A stretch of 64,000 nt of DNA from Rhipicephalus microplus. Taxonomy: Eukaryota > Arthropoda > Arachnida > Ixodida > Ixodidae. Positions 24,291-36,468 of the stretch are shown here, in pieces (position 1 is the first letter of the stretch; every line of letters starts with the position of its first letter). The notes beneath the pieces are model-generated. The model ran no database searches and had not been told where the DNA came from. It saw only the letters and a program-made list of their open reading frames with translations. The translations under genes were made by a program, and so were the position numbers. The stretch covers positions 18,268,001 through 18,332,000 of the forward strand of contig NC_134704.1 of NCBI RefSeq assembly GCF_043290135.1, given 5' to 3'.

Positions 24291-24523
24291 TATATATTTC
24301 AGATAACTGCTGAATGCATCTAAACCTTATTTCTAATGTAGTCATTGCCTATTAGCAACATTGTCAGAGTAAATCTTTTAGTATCGCGTGCATATGCACT
24401 GATAATTATACGGCCCTTGTGAAATGCAATGTACACAAAGAAATTATAGTCAGAAAGCTAGTAGGAAAAGCGCTCTAAATACGGGATCGTCCCGTGTTGC
24501 AAGTAATTTTGCCAGTCGTGGAG

Positions 24524-24784
24524 TTTCTATGATGTACCCCGCCACGATTGTCTTGTGGCAAAAGTACTCGGCTGCTGGCCCGCAGGTCACGGGATTGAAT
24601 CCCGACTGCGGTGGCTGCATTTTTTATGGAGTCGAAATTGTTGTAGGTCCGTGTGCTCAGATATGGGTGCACGTTAAAGAACCCCCGGATGGTCTGAATT
24701 TCTGGAGCCCTCCAATACGGCATCTCTCAAAATAATATGGTGGTTTTGGGACGTTAAACGCCACATATAAAATTTCTACGATGT
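24524..24784 (+). mobile_element. Full-length family A SINE, diverged, with 12-bp target-site duplication
   Basis: SINE 24536-24772. The head is CCCCGCCACGATTGTCTTGT and box B reads GGTCACGGGATTGAATCCCG. TTTCTATGATGT (24524-24535) and TTTCTACGATGT (24773-24784) flank it with one mismatch. Confidence 0.88.
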
Positions 24785-25013
24785 GTCGAGGCGTCAAGAC
24801 GACTGTTGATGTGGCTGCTATCCACGGTGGTTTTTGTTGCATCATTTCTCGGTGTTTCATAGGAGGTCAAAATATGGTCAGACAAATCAAGATAAAAAAA
24901 AACGCAGCGATATCTTGAAAGGGCATCGCAAAACATATGTATGATAGCATGATTCACAATATTTCGATATGTTAACATGCCATGTTAATGTTACCGTCAT
25001 CAATCTCTTCCCC

Positions 25014-25100
<87 letters not shown>
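25014..25100. repeat. (TTA)n microsatellite
   Basis: About 29 units with one interruption (TTAATATTATT near 25061). The long isoleucine-coding frames on both strands here are artefacts of it. Confidence 0.97.
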
Positions 25101-25101
<1 letters not shown>

Positions 25102-25990
25102 GAAAAGTCATATTTTGTTTCCTGGCTATGCTAAACTCAGAGAACATATAATATATTTATGCGTGATAAACCCCATTGTCTTCAAACTTACTGACTCTTA
25201 TTATTCAGGTCTTGAAAACTGAACCCTTAGCACGTATGTTTAATTATGTAAACTGCTTTAAGAAAACGTGTGCGTTCCACTCTACTGCTTCATAGAGACA
25301 AAAAAATTAGGTGCACATCGCGAAAAGATAGTTAACGAAGTCTGATAATGTAATAAAGTCGCAATTAGCAGTGGTCTTTTGCCACTTGTACAATTAAATA
25401 TGCAAAGGCCTAAGTAGTTTGTAATGGCCGTAGCACCCGAAAACGTCTGAGCTAAATAGCGCTACGAGGCCGGCAATTTCACGACTAATGTTCCGCAGCT
25501 GTCGAGCAGGAAATGCATTTCCATTGTAACTGCCAATCGCGTCCGCTCTTCTGCTAAGGGCCATTGTAAAGACCTCGTCCTAAGTGGTTGCACACTCTAA
25601 CATGTCGCTACTAGGAGTAAAAGAAATACTAATGACAACAAAGAAAATTTACTGTTCCACGCACGCCTAAGTGCGCATTCCCTTCCATTGGGACACAAAG
25701 CTCTTGCTTTCAGTCACTCTGAATACAGTATTGCGTCTTTTTCGTTGATCGTCAAGGATGTTCAAAAGGAAGTCCTAACGAGGACCAAATGCAGATAAGT
25801 TTGAGTAATGGCTTGTTTTGAATACTAGAAGCTTATTACTTACTTTTAGTACTGTTCTTTGAGCACTAAGAGCAGTGCATGCGCTCCTGGAATAATTGAT
25901 ATTCAACAAGATATTAATAAATATAACTGTATTATAGTTCGAAGAGAACAATGAAGAAAACATTCCTGTTTCTGAGAGAGATTTCGTAGT
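25101..25990. other. No gene recognised
   Basis: AT-rich; no recognisable feature. Confidence 0.4.
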
Positions 25991-25995
25991 TCATA

Positions 25996-26150
25996 AAGGT
26001 CGTGGGTTGTATCTCGGCCGGGGCGGTTGAATAATGATGGAGGTGAAATGCTATAAGGCCAATTGTACTGTATTATATCACTGCTCATTAACCAACAATA
26101 AATGGTGAGAATGTCTGGAAACCTCCACTGTGGCATTTTTCATAGGCATG
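25996..26150 (+). mobile_element. Highly diverged SINE, probably family A
   Basis: Shows AAGGTCGTGGGTTGTATCTC as a decayed box B, ATGGAGGTGAAATGCTATAA for the usual ATGGAGGCGGAAATGTTGTA, and TCTGGAAACCTCCACTGTGG for TCCGGAGCCCTCCACTACGG. The head and tail are lost. Confidence 0.6.
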
Positions 26151-26176
26151 TTGGATTGTTGCCTGTAATACTACAG

Positions 26177-26177
<1 letters not shown>

Positions 26178-26241
<64 letters not shown>
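26178..26241. repeat. (TAT)n microsatellite
   Basis: About 21 uninterrupted units, 28 bp beyond the diverged SINE. Confidence 0.97.
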
Positions 26242-26243
<2 letters not shown>

Positions 26244-26409
26244 AAGAGGCATATAAAGAAATTACTCGCTGAGCTGCAAAATCACATGGTCTATTTGTAT
26301 GCCACGTACGCTCTGTGTCCCTCCTTTGTTCCTCTTTTTTATTTACTGCCTGTAAAAAAGTAATGGTGTTAATTGTTATCTGTTCGCTGGTAAGGAAACA
26401 ATAAATTTG

Positions 26410-26518
26410 TTACATTGTATCCACATCGCTCTAACCGGTTCTGCCGGGCCTAGTCGCACAAGTCCTGGGGACTTAGGCAGGCCCGTCTCTTTGTGTTTCT
26501 GAAAGATGTGTACAATGA

Positions 26519-26583
<65 letters not shown>
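26410..26583 (+). repeat. Possible LINE 3' end: hairpin region followed by (ATT)n
   Basis: AAGTCCTGGGGACTT (6-bp stem) sits between GGGCCTA and TTAGGCAGGCCC, which can pair as a longer stem. A pure (TAT)n/(ATT)n tract (26521-26583) follows 30-40 bp later. Structured 3' ends with short-repeat tails are typical of several LINE clades; no coding part is adjacent. Confidence 0.4.
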
Positions 26584-27160
26584 CTAATATGCTATATTTC
26601 AAGAGTTATGAAATGCTTTTGAAGAGAACAAAGTATAAGCAGTAGTTTTCCCAAAATGTCCGGTTGTGCATCGTGTCCCGAAAATATAAGAAAAAGCCAA
26701 AAGCGATGGGCAGAAAAAAAAGACTACAGACGTGATCCAGAGTTCAGCTCCATCACGCTTCTGTCACCATTAGTTGTGACGTTAGGGTTGCGTCAGACCT
26801 GACCTCCGTTAGGTAGCGTGACAGAGTCCTCGGGTTGAGGAACTCATGCTCGTAATATGGGAAAACGAAAAGAAACAGGTTTGAAGACACTTTTTCTACA
26901 TTACATAGTGAAAACGTGAGAGCATGCTGTGAGCGAACTAGACGATACATTACCCCTAACTCAGACAGCCTAGTCTCACTCAGCACCGTCTTCATAAAAC
27001 CTCAGGGTAGCTGCTCCTTGATTGTAGCCAATCATACACAAAGTACCAACTTCCAAGACACCGCCCAGTAACATGCTGTCGCAGATGGGTCATTGCACTC
27101 GTTGATGCAGCAATGCCCCTGCAGTCAATGACGCACATGGGATGTCAGGTTAGTAGAACA
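26584..27160. other. No gene recognised
   Basis: AT-rich; nothing recognisable. Confidence 0.35.
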
Positions 27161-27170
27161 GGATGTCGGG

Positions 27171-27386
27171 TGAGTTCTCAGGCCTCTCTCCAGAAAGGCA
27201 GGGAAATGTTTACGGCTGTGGTCAAAACAGACGAGCCTGGTTGGCGCCGCAGAGTCCTAAACAAGCCACAGCTGAACATTGTGAAGTCGACGGCAGATTT
27301 TACGTCGCCCAGCTGTTCATTGCAGCTCACACCATTCTCCTCCATCTGTGGCGTTGCTCCTGCTAACAGGCTGCCCGTCTGCGGGA
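27171..27386 (-). other. Unassigned open segment, exon-like on the minus strand
   Basis: On the minus strand a TTTTTCCCGCAG acceptor-like string (up to 27381) is followed by about 65 open codons (TGSLLAGATPQMEENG, then NEQLGDVKSAVDFTMF) to a stop. GC content and codon texture are higher than in the surroundings. Plus-strand frames also run through it. I recognise no family. It may be a lone exon, a repeat or chance. Confidence 0.25.
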
Positions 27387-27790
27387 AAAATTAAGGTGCC
27401 ATCGAGTCGTGTAGGAAGGCCTTTTCCGCTCACAAACTTTGCCGCCAGTGTCAGTAGTAAGACTAAGGAGGCTAACTTTGGCACACAAGCTTTCAATCAG
27501 CATTATACGTCATTTTCGTGACCCATCTCGAGAGGAAAGATGAAATTAATTGTGCAACACCCAAAACTCTCGAAGAATTCGAAGAGCGAATTCACTAAGC
27601 GTGTCACTGAAATATCTGCGTACTGCTGTCGTAAACATCTCCAACTGTTTCCGAAAACTATAGTCGGGTACAAATTAAGGGGCCCTGCCACACTTTTCTG
27701 AGTGCTAACAGAATAGTCTTACTAGCGCATGACGATTTACCAATCGCATGCCACTTTTTTTTTTACTCACTAAATACGAACGAAGTTCCA

Positions 27791-28056
27791 GGAATCTGTC
27801 TCACGGCCCCACCGCGGTGGTCTAGTGGCTAAGGTACTCGGCTACTGACCAGCAGGTCGCGGGATCAAATCCCGGCTGCGGCGGCTGCATTTCCGATGGA
27901 GGCGGAAATGTTGTAGGCCCGTGTGCTTAGATTTGGGTGCACGTTAAAGAACCCCAGGGGGTTGAAATTTCCGGAGCCCTCCACTACGGCGTCTCTCATA
28001 AGCATGGTTTTGGGACGTTAAACCCCAGATATCAATCAATCGGGATCTGTCACACG
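27791..28056 (+). mobile_element. Full-length family A SINE with imperfect target-site duplication
   Basis: SINE 27806-28041. It has the complete head CCACCGCGGTGGTCTAGTGG, box B GGTCGCGGGATCAAATCCCG, the body and an ATCAATCAATCG tail. Flanks GGAATCTGTCTCACG (27791-27805) and GGGATCTGTCACACG (28042-28056) match at 13 of 15 bases. Confidence 0.92.
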
Positions 28057-28982
28057 TTTCTAGTGCTTTCACCCTCCTTTCGTTCCTGCGAGTGCCCTGA
28101 AAGCGGTGCGGGGTGGACAAGACAAGATGATGCATTTCTTCGCAAGCGCGTGTCGTGAACTTTAGCGCATTTTTTTTTCTATTTCTTGTGAGCATGTGGC
28201 TGCTGTGAGTGTAGTCTCGATTGCACGCGCTGGCACGAGTCGGCAGCCCACGACGGCCACGGTATCTGTGCAGGCCGTGATGTTCAAATCAGCTATTCAT
28301 CTTATTGATTGGTGTTAAGATAGCAATAGCAGCAGCACGTGTTGCTGCCCAAGAAACTTTCGGGTACTTCACTTATCACTCTCTAACGCTGAAGCAGAAC
28401 ACTTTTTTTTTTAGTTGCGCCAGAGTAAGAAAAAACTTTTTTGCCGCTCTCTGATAAAATGCACGCGCTTAAATTTAATGATCAACTCCTATATTGCTGC
28501 GTGTAGCTTAGAAGAAATTGTATTTAAATTACTTGGCAAGACAAAAGCAAGAAAAGTGTTGAAGATGAGTGGGCTACTCGCTAAAGCATTCGTTCCCCGC
28601 CAATGCTTCTAGGCTGCGCTGGTGCACAAAACCACAAGCCGTCCAGAAGCGTCTTTTTATTACCGTGTGTTTCGGTATATACCACAATATTATATGACGT
28701 CACTGACAGAAGGAATATAGAGCGATTTGGGACTTAGCGAATGAATTGTACATTCCCCGCCGTGAGCTGCGCTCCAATGTTGGCTCACGTCTTCTCGGGA
28801 GCTACTACTACCGATCGGCAGCACTTTCTGAGCGTGCTCAAGAAATGTTGCAGTACCCCTGTACGAATGCTTGGGAATTCCTACCCATATTGACTAAAGG
28901 GCCGCAGCCAATCACCTACTCGACTGAAAAAAAAAACGAGCCCCATTTAAACACCCCGCTGCCGACGGCATAGTCACCGGCA
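28057..28982. other. No gene recognised
   Basis: A single TGACGTCA near 28694 and short open frames without similarity. Confidence 0.4.
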
Positions 28983-29134
28983 TGTGCTGCACATCCGTGA
29001 GCTCAGATTTGGGTGCACGCTAAAGAACACCAGCTGCTCAAAACTTCCGGAGCCCTCCACTACGGCGTCTCTCATAATCATACGCTGATTTTGGGACGTT
29101 AAACCCCACGAATCAATCAATCGTGTGCTGCACA
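28983..29134 (+). mobile_element. 5'-truncated family A SINE with perfect target-site duplication
   Basis: Only the 3' half is present (28995-29122), beginning near GAGCTCAGATTTGGGTGCAC and ending ATCAATCAATCG. Both sides carry TGTGCTGCACAT (28983-28994 and 29123-29134), so it arrived already truncated. Confidence 0.92.
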
Positions 29135-31849
29135 TGACTTCAATTTCAAGCGCATGCGCATTAGTGCAGGCTTGCGTGCATTCACCCTTGCCGCAGACTT
29201 CAAGACTTGTAAGCGACTATAACGAATAATGCCTTTGCTTACGAGGAATGTTTAGCAACTCATAACAATCATCCGATTGTAAGGAACAAAACAATTTTTA
29301 AGGATGACAGCGTCACATATCCTTCATCAAACTAAAAAAATTACCATTGGTGTTCAGTGTTTTCAGGCGTATCGGCGTTAACAGTGATGCAAAAAATTGT
29401 CGTCTCTTGATGATTTCTCCATACGACTTAATCGAGATGTCACACACGACCCAACATGATGTAAAGTGAGGTGGTGACATCATCACGTAACATCGTCGCT
29501 TGGCCAAAGGCGTGTCGATCACGGAAGTCGTGCAAAAGCAGGTGAAGTACAAAAGCTTGCAATGCCTCCGATCTTGGCGGCCGCGTAGAACCACGTTAGA
29601 TCCGGAAAGCTTTCAGAGGAGTCGAGGGAGAGTATGACTATAGTGAAGTAAAATAAAAACAAGAGTTTTTGCCTTCGAGTATTTTTAGGCCAATGAGTGA
29701 AGGACCCTCTGAGTATTTGCTTCGTGAGAGTTGTTTAAAATAGAGTGGTTGAGAGTTCATGAGGGTTGTTAATTTCCATTTACTCTGTATGTATATGCCA
29801 CATACACACTCTGTATGTATATGGCACACGCACCTCTACTCACGGCATCACAGCAGAAAATACGCCGGCTAGCTGGTGTGGCATAGAGCTCCGACTCTGA
29901 CCGTGTCAGCGCTAATTATAGCCGATCTAGGGGACGGCGAATTACGCGGCATGCCTCACGAGGTAACCAGAAATCGATAATCCGCCACTACCAAAAATAA
30001 ACTGAGTAGCGCCTCCACGCCAAAGAAACTCTCCGTGACTTCCGTGTACGCTGTGCCTTATGACGAAGGGACGTAGCTTCGTTGGTATAATTATGTGAAG
30101 CTTGTCTTTCTGTAGAGGCTTAGTTCCAGCTGCGATGAGGTACTAGGATCAATACTCAGCACCCTCAAAAAATGTGATTAGGTTTATCAATGAAGTTTAT
30201 TTACACGATGGAGTCTTCACGAACAAGGACCACACGGTACAGCATGCAGCGTAAGTTCCGCAAGACACCACCGGCTCACTAGCAGTGACAGCCTGGATCT
30301 TTTGTCATTGCCTTTCATGGGCCAGTAATTTTTCACAACCAATAGTTTGGTGCCGTTCTTTCACCCTTTCACCCGTTGTCTCTTCTCAAAAATATTCGCT
30401 TTGACGTCTTGGGCTGAAGGTGCTTATTGTTGCTGAGTTACTGAAACGCTATTTTAGTCTTTTTCTTGTTTTAACATGTATATAACGCAAGCGAGGTAAT
30501 AGGTTTGTCTAACGATTATTTACAAGGGGGGGGGTATATTTAGGATAGAGTCAACCTCTCTCCCATAGTGTGACACTACTCTCGTGTCAGAAGCGCTTAC
30601 TTGTCACAGAGAAACAGAGCATGTCCAATTATGGAGGGTGGTCGCGTAGCTCGCACTGCATGTGTGGAAGACTGACATCACACTTGACATTGGTAGGTTG
30701 GCGCAGTGTTTCGTATGATAATAGTACCAACAAAATATTTTGACACTTTTTAAACTTAGCGAAGTTCTGGAAGCCCTCGAATTTAAAGTGCCCAAGATCA
30801 CTCAATGTACAGTGTTTTCGTGTCCAGTAGCTCTCTGAACAACACAGTTGTTTCTCAGTTTCTACGAGGAAGTAGCAAAAGTATGACAAAAATTTCTTAC
30901 TTTATTGTCATGTTGATAACAAGTGTATTCAAGTAGACACTTAAAATGGCTGCCCACCGGTACTTCTTCGTAACCCTATTGAGCGAATATCTGAATTTAC
31001 TACCGGCTTGTTTTATTAGCATGGCTGGTATGGTACCCTTCTGGGATTTCTAAATGATTCCTTAGTCATGAAAAGCGATAGTAAAGAGTAAAATGCAGAA
31101 CGATGATAAGGCCGTTTTGCCGAGACACTCGTGAAATTAGGAAAAAAAAAAGGCTGAGCGTTTACTATCAGTTGTCGCATAGCCCTTGTAGATGTCCGAG
31201 GCTGGCTTGAAATCACTGCGTGATTGTGAACATTAGCAGGTCGACAGAATTGGCCTCGGCATCCATTACTCTTCTAATTTGCGTTTTTCGCGCTTTGTCT
31301 TATCGTTTGTCAATTTTAGGCGTAGTGAGAGGGAAGGAGCAGCTTGTTATTTTGCTATTACCGACGTGTCACGGCTGCGTCTTCTGTAATTACAAAGAGG
31401 AAAGATAAAATCACGAAGGTCGAGCTAGATGATCGAAATTGTCTCCGAGGCGATTGAATAATGCTTACGGGCGCATAAATTTTAGAACAATACTCACGCT
31501 TAAAGACGCCGATACTCTGTTGGTTAGAACACAGCTCGTCAATTTTTTATACATCTTATAGCCCTTTACTGACACACTTTTTATAGCCTTTTTTTCTTTT
31601 CTTACACCTGTCCATAAGGCAATACGCGAATGTACTCAGCTGGTCGCTTTATCGATGTTTTTGCTGCTGATGACTATTATAAACATGTGATTGTGTTTTG
31701 TAAAGGGTGGAAATATACAACATTTTCTCGTCGCGCAATTAACATGTCCTGACACCGGGCGTGATTCTACGCTTCTGTCACGAAATAGTATTTGCGTTAC
31801 ATGAAATTTGTATGGTGTTTTATTTCAAATCAGTTTCAAGAAATAGCTC
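29135..31849. other. Mostly unrecognised sequence
   Basis: 29440-29590 carries the minus-oriented family E relative noted at 24010. The rest is AT-rich without defensible genes; several open frames of 60-93 codons show no domain. Confidence 0.4.
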
Positions 31850-32075
31850 CACTGTGTGGTAGAGAAGCTGCTTGGCATGAAGACGGTCTGGGTTCTATCC
31901 TCACTTGGACGCGAAGTTCTTCATTTATATGATTTGCCTCATTGTCGATTTTTTCGGTCACGGACAAGATGGTCATTTTTCGCTCACAACCAACGACGCC
32001 GTCACCGATGCCGACATCGATGCCGACCCCGGAATTTTCGCGAAACGAGCTCTATAATGGTATCGCGTTAAGAAA
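31850..32075 (+). mobile_element. tRNA-derived SINE, family B
   Basis: Head CTCCACTGTGTGGTAGAGAA, box B-like GGTCTGGGTTCTATCC, then the family B body: TTTTTCGCTCACAACCAACG, GACGCCGTCACCGATGCCGA and GAATTTTCGCGAAACGAGCT. The GATGCCGACATC unit is locally duplicated. It ends near TATCGCGTTAAGAAATG. Confidence 0.8.
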
Positions 32076-32199
32076 TGCAGTCCAGACAATTATTCGCCAA
32101 CTGCTTTGCATGGAACCGATTCCCGTAACACGTGGGATGGATCTTTTAAATATTCGTTTTTTTAGCCACGAGAATGGTGTTACCTAGCCAGACAAACGC

Positions 32200-32262
32200 A
32201 AAAACACACACAAACACCCACACACATACACACACGCACGCACACATGCACACACACATTCA
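32200..32262. repeat. (CA)n-rich simple repeat
   Basis: Interrupted CA dinucleotide tract with scattered CACG and CATA units. Confidence 0.95.
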
Positions 32263-32747
32263 TCAAGCCACGAATCACACTGCAGGATTCATTGTACCTC
32301 GAGAGAAAACTGGCATGTTCCAGGCAGTTGTGTTGTACGAGGCAGCCCTGTTCTGTCGTGCAGTAGTAAATCTCATTTCGGATGTGAGCGAGGCAATACC
32401 TACCGTCAGGAAGTGATTTCCGGAGCCGGTCTGTATTGCGAACAAAAGCGCCGAGATTGCGATCAGATGAAAAGCATCCAAATGACAACGAAATACACGC
32501 CAGATGCACCTGTGTGTTGTTTAGTGAGCCTGGTTAATAGGAACAGCACTGCAGTCAGACGAAAGTATAGATAGACATCTGTCAACACATAACTAATGTT
32601 CAAGGTTCAGAACTAAATACCACATCGTTTTTGTGTGTATCTCAATTCAACATTTGTGCATGTCAGTTTTAATGTTGTGTGTTCCTGTGTTCTGTTGTGT
32701 ATATATAGGCTGAAGGTGGATGCACATTTTAATACGCTTTTCGGCAT

Positions 32748-32864
32748 TTGATTGATATGTGGGGTTTAACGTCCCAATACCACCATATGATCATGAGAGA
32801 CGCCGTAGTGGAGCGCTCCGGAAATTTCGACGACCTGGGGTTCATTAACGTGCATCCAAATCTG
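32748..32864 (-). mobile_element. 5'-truncated family A SINE
   Basis: Begins TTGATTGATATGTGGGGTTT and runs to GTGCATCCAAATCTG. The tRNA head is missing. No clear target-site duplication is visible. Confidence 0.88.
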
Positions 32865-32987
32865 TAACCAATATTTATCCTAGTTTCTGCGCGCTCCATG
32901 TACGATTTAGCTTTCTGTAATTGTGGGTGAGCCAAACCCGGCAATAAAACCTTCGGAATTCAGCGTGCCATCCAATTATACAATTAT

Positions 32988-33030
32988 TCTGGTTAACCTC
33001 TCTGCCCATATCTTCTCTCTCTCTCTCTCG
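32988..33030 (+). repeat. Shared 3'-tail phrase plus (CT)n
   Basis: CTGGTTAACCTCTCTGCCCA followed by TCTCTCTCTCTC; compare 22905. Confidence 0.5.
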
Positions 33031-33460
33031 TTATGTGGAATCATCACCCTTATGTTCCTTACTTCTGCGCTTATTATCGAGTATGCGAATAATACCTGTA
33101 CTGTGTCTGTCTAGGTTGTATATATGGGTACAGCTGCGTTGTACTTGCAGTATACAGCTTTAGGAAGAGGAATTGAGTATCAGGCATCGTGTAACATGAC
33201 GCCAACCACTAAATCTTAGAACAGAGTGAGATGGCCCATGCGACAGGTAGTTCGAAAGATCAAGTTTGTTGTGCTCTTCGACTTTCGGAGTTAGCAGTTT
33301 CCACCACCTACGAGGAAAGCTCACGCCTTAAAGCCTCCGTTCAAGAAAGTGTTCTGATTATTGTAGGCATTGGAACAGGCTGTGAGACACAATGTATTGG
33401 CGAAATCTCACCCTTTGCATGTGGGTCACAAAAGCACAAATTCTCCACGCGGTTCGCGGC

Positions 33461-33702
33461 TGATTGATTGATATTTGCGGTTTAAGGCCCCAAAAACCAC
33501 CATATGATAATGAGAGACGCAGTAGTGGAGTGCTCCGGAAATTTCGACCACCTGGGGTTCTTTAACGTGCACCCAAATCTGAGCACATGGGCCTACAACA
33601 TTTCCGCCTCCATCGGAAATGCAGCTGCCGAAGCCGGGATTTGATCTCGCGGCCTACGGGTCAGCAGCCGAGTACCTTAACCACTTGACCACCGTGGCGG
33701 GG
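33461..33702 (-). mobile_element. Full-length family A SINE
   Basis: Runs from TGATTGATTGATATTTGCGG (tail side) to the head GACCACCGTGGCGGGG. All family blocks are present in order. No convincing target-site duplication is seen. Confidence 0.92.
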
Positions 33703-36468
33703 TGCTTTTCCGCATTTCAACTAAATTAGAGTACTCTCATAGTGTTTGTTTACTCGTTCCAGGGCTGTGTTTTGCTTTCGTGCAAACGTGGGAGTGTTTG
33801 TGATATCTGAATGACTTCTGCGATTTTAAATATTCTGAATGTTTACTGTGTGAATTTTTGTATTTTGGACCTTTTGTGCGTTTCTGAGCACACAACAAGG
33901 AGTTACCGGAGCCATTGAAGGTGGCAGGGCCTTTGAACTAATAACCAAGATATATATTACATAACAGTAAAAAAGAAACATTTCCTCCATTAAATCTAGA
34001 AGCTTCCTGACAAACCGATGTAAGATTGAAATGATGAAGTCTAAGTTAATGTGATAGGGCCAGCGCTAACCATATTGAAAACAATTAAAACACCATGCAC
34101 GTTTCGTTAGTCGGGGGAGGCCACTAACTATTTTAAAAAGTTTTCAAATATTCGTAATAATTAAAAACTGCCAAATGCAGGGAGAAATAAATATCGCGTT
34201 ATAATATTCATAATTGCTTTATTAGTAGCCAACTACACGCATGTGCATTCTGTATTCAGCCGAATGCTTCCTACTTGGTATAAAACAGTTGAAACATGGG
34301 GCTCATTCTGTTCTGAAAATTGCTGACAAATGTGTAATCCTATTTGGTCATGTTTAATAAGGTACTCCACAAAAACAGCGTTCTATTTGAGTTTCTCGAA
34401 ATTCTTAAAAGTTAGTTAAAATTTTGAAGTAAGGTAACTCGAACACTCGCATAGAACACATGAACGGTTTAGGCAAGGGCTTGTAGCTTCATTGTATAGT
34501 GCAACTTCTAGAATGGTCATTTCAGTAAAACGAAAATAATAAACAAACATGCCGCAATGACATGGTGCCGCCTCTGAGTGGTTTTTGTCTTCATGCCTAC
34601 ACACTTGAACAGCTGCTTTATGGCCAGAACAGTCGAGCAGTTTTGGCACGTATAAACACATTGAGCTCACAATAGATTTCTAAACTTCTTTTATTGTTCC
34701 CCCATTCCGCAATAACATACAACTTCGGGGTTCAAGGCATTCAACTGAAAGGAGCGATCACCGAGGCAGAAAACACGTCATCGCACCCGACCGACACGAC
34801 GCACTCGCGTAACAACAAAGTTCACAGACGCTACATTTGTGGGCAAACAAAAGAACTGTGTTGTCACAGGATATTTGAACAGCCAAAGACAACATTCAAA
34901 AGTTTGGGTGCAACACTGCAGGAATTAGATAACATGCACAAAGCGGCGTGGCCACTACTGATTGGATTTGTAACGTCACACATCTCAAGTAATGACATGA
35001 CGCCTCCAATATCAGTGACACATCCCGCTACGCTTATCGCCCAGTACGTGTAACGTTTCTGTTTTTCCCGAGAACGCTGCGACTTCTTTTTCGCCCCGGA
35101 GAAGTACACTTCCTGGAAAACATGATTCATAGAAAACACTTCTAACTGCTACAAACAATCATTGATCGTGCCTTCACATATAAGAGCACCAGCAAATCTC
35201 AAAACGAACAAAGCATTAAGAAAAGGCGATCTTATTTGCTTATAGCTAGATTATTTAACTGTGTTCATATTTCGCACAAACATAACCTAACATGAAACAG
35301 CAAAGTTCAGTAAGTTCACTCCTGTTTCTGGGTGCTAGACGACACATCAATCATGAGAGAACCAGCCATTGCCATACGCGAAAAACACACCTGTTCTCAT
35401 GGTGAAGTTGCACAACAATAATGACAGCGAATATTCTTAACGATTGAAAAAAGAAACTAAACCCACTTGTTTTTCGAACTTAAGGGTTTCCTTTTGCTTT
35501 TAATATTCGTAAGAACAAACATATTTACGTTGGACAAAGAGGCGCTAACACGTAGAAGTTAATTAGGGGGCAATAAGCGCTAGTCGGTCACGTCTGCGTA
35601 ATTAATTGTCAGAAGTGGGCATAGTATGTTTTTTTTTTTCACGTTACCTCTATATTTTCAGTCATATCACTCACAGAAAGTTTTTTTGTGTGCTTTGCTT
35701 TGTTCACTTCGTCCAAGCTCAATTAAACACTCGGTATGACACACAGTGTAAACACTATGTACACGGCGTATTTCGGAGGTCCGAAATACAGCAAATACAG
35801 GACAATCCCCGTGACTATGTAGAGTCGGCTTTGAAGGGTACGATCTGCTCACCACTACATTGGCTCACTCAGAGGCGAAAACAAAAACAACAAATGTTAG
35901 CTAAGGGCACAACATCGAGTTTTCTATACATTATCGGTCCGCTTGTCGGGCAGTTGCCCGAAAGCCACCCTTAACGACTGGTTAATACGGTTAATAGAAG
36001 CCTACGGAATGTGGCTATTTTCGACGAGTACGCAGCGCAGCTCGTCGCATCGTGATCGCAACATATGAACGAGAAATGAAATAATTATGCGTTGTGGCAA
36101 CGCTCACAAACTGGCTGAAGAACGCGTTTATGCGTATTCAGTTATGGCGGAACGTGTTGGTTAAGGGTAACTGTACATCACATTTAACTCGGCTTGGCCT
36201 AGGGAGGATTGAATTTTCACACGTTGGTGGGAGTGTGCTTGTTCGAAATACGTTAATAGGAGAGGCCAAAAAAAACAGTAACGAGTTACTGTTGGCCTTT
36301 TATATTATTGTCGATAGCTCATCATTCTATGATGTAATTAAAGCCCTTTGTATGCTTGCGTCCGAGATCTTGAATCAGTTACTTTAAACTGCCATGTGAG
36401 GTTCTAGATTACCGAGACTGGTTTACATCTTTACCGCCATCTTTAGTTGGATAGTCCTTCAAACATGA
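33703..36468. other. No gene recognised
   Basis: Contains a 119-codon plus frame (34694-35053) and a 122-codon plus frame (35606-35974). Neither has a domain, a conserved motif or a splice context I recognise. Confidence 0.4.

Noticed and set aside
25014..25100. Poly-isoleucine frames on both strands
   Set aside because: Direct translation of a TTA microsatellite.
34694..35974. Open frames of 119 and 122 codons
   Set aside because: No domain, no family motif and no flanking exons; single unsupported frames in AT-rich DNA.
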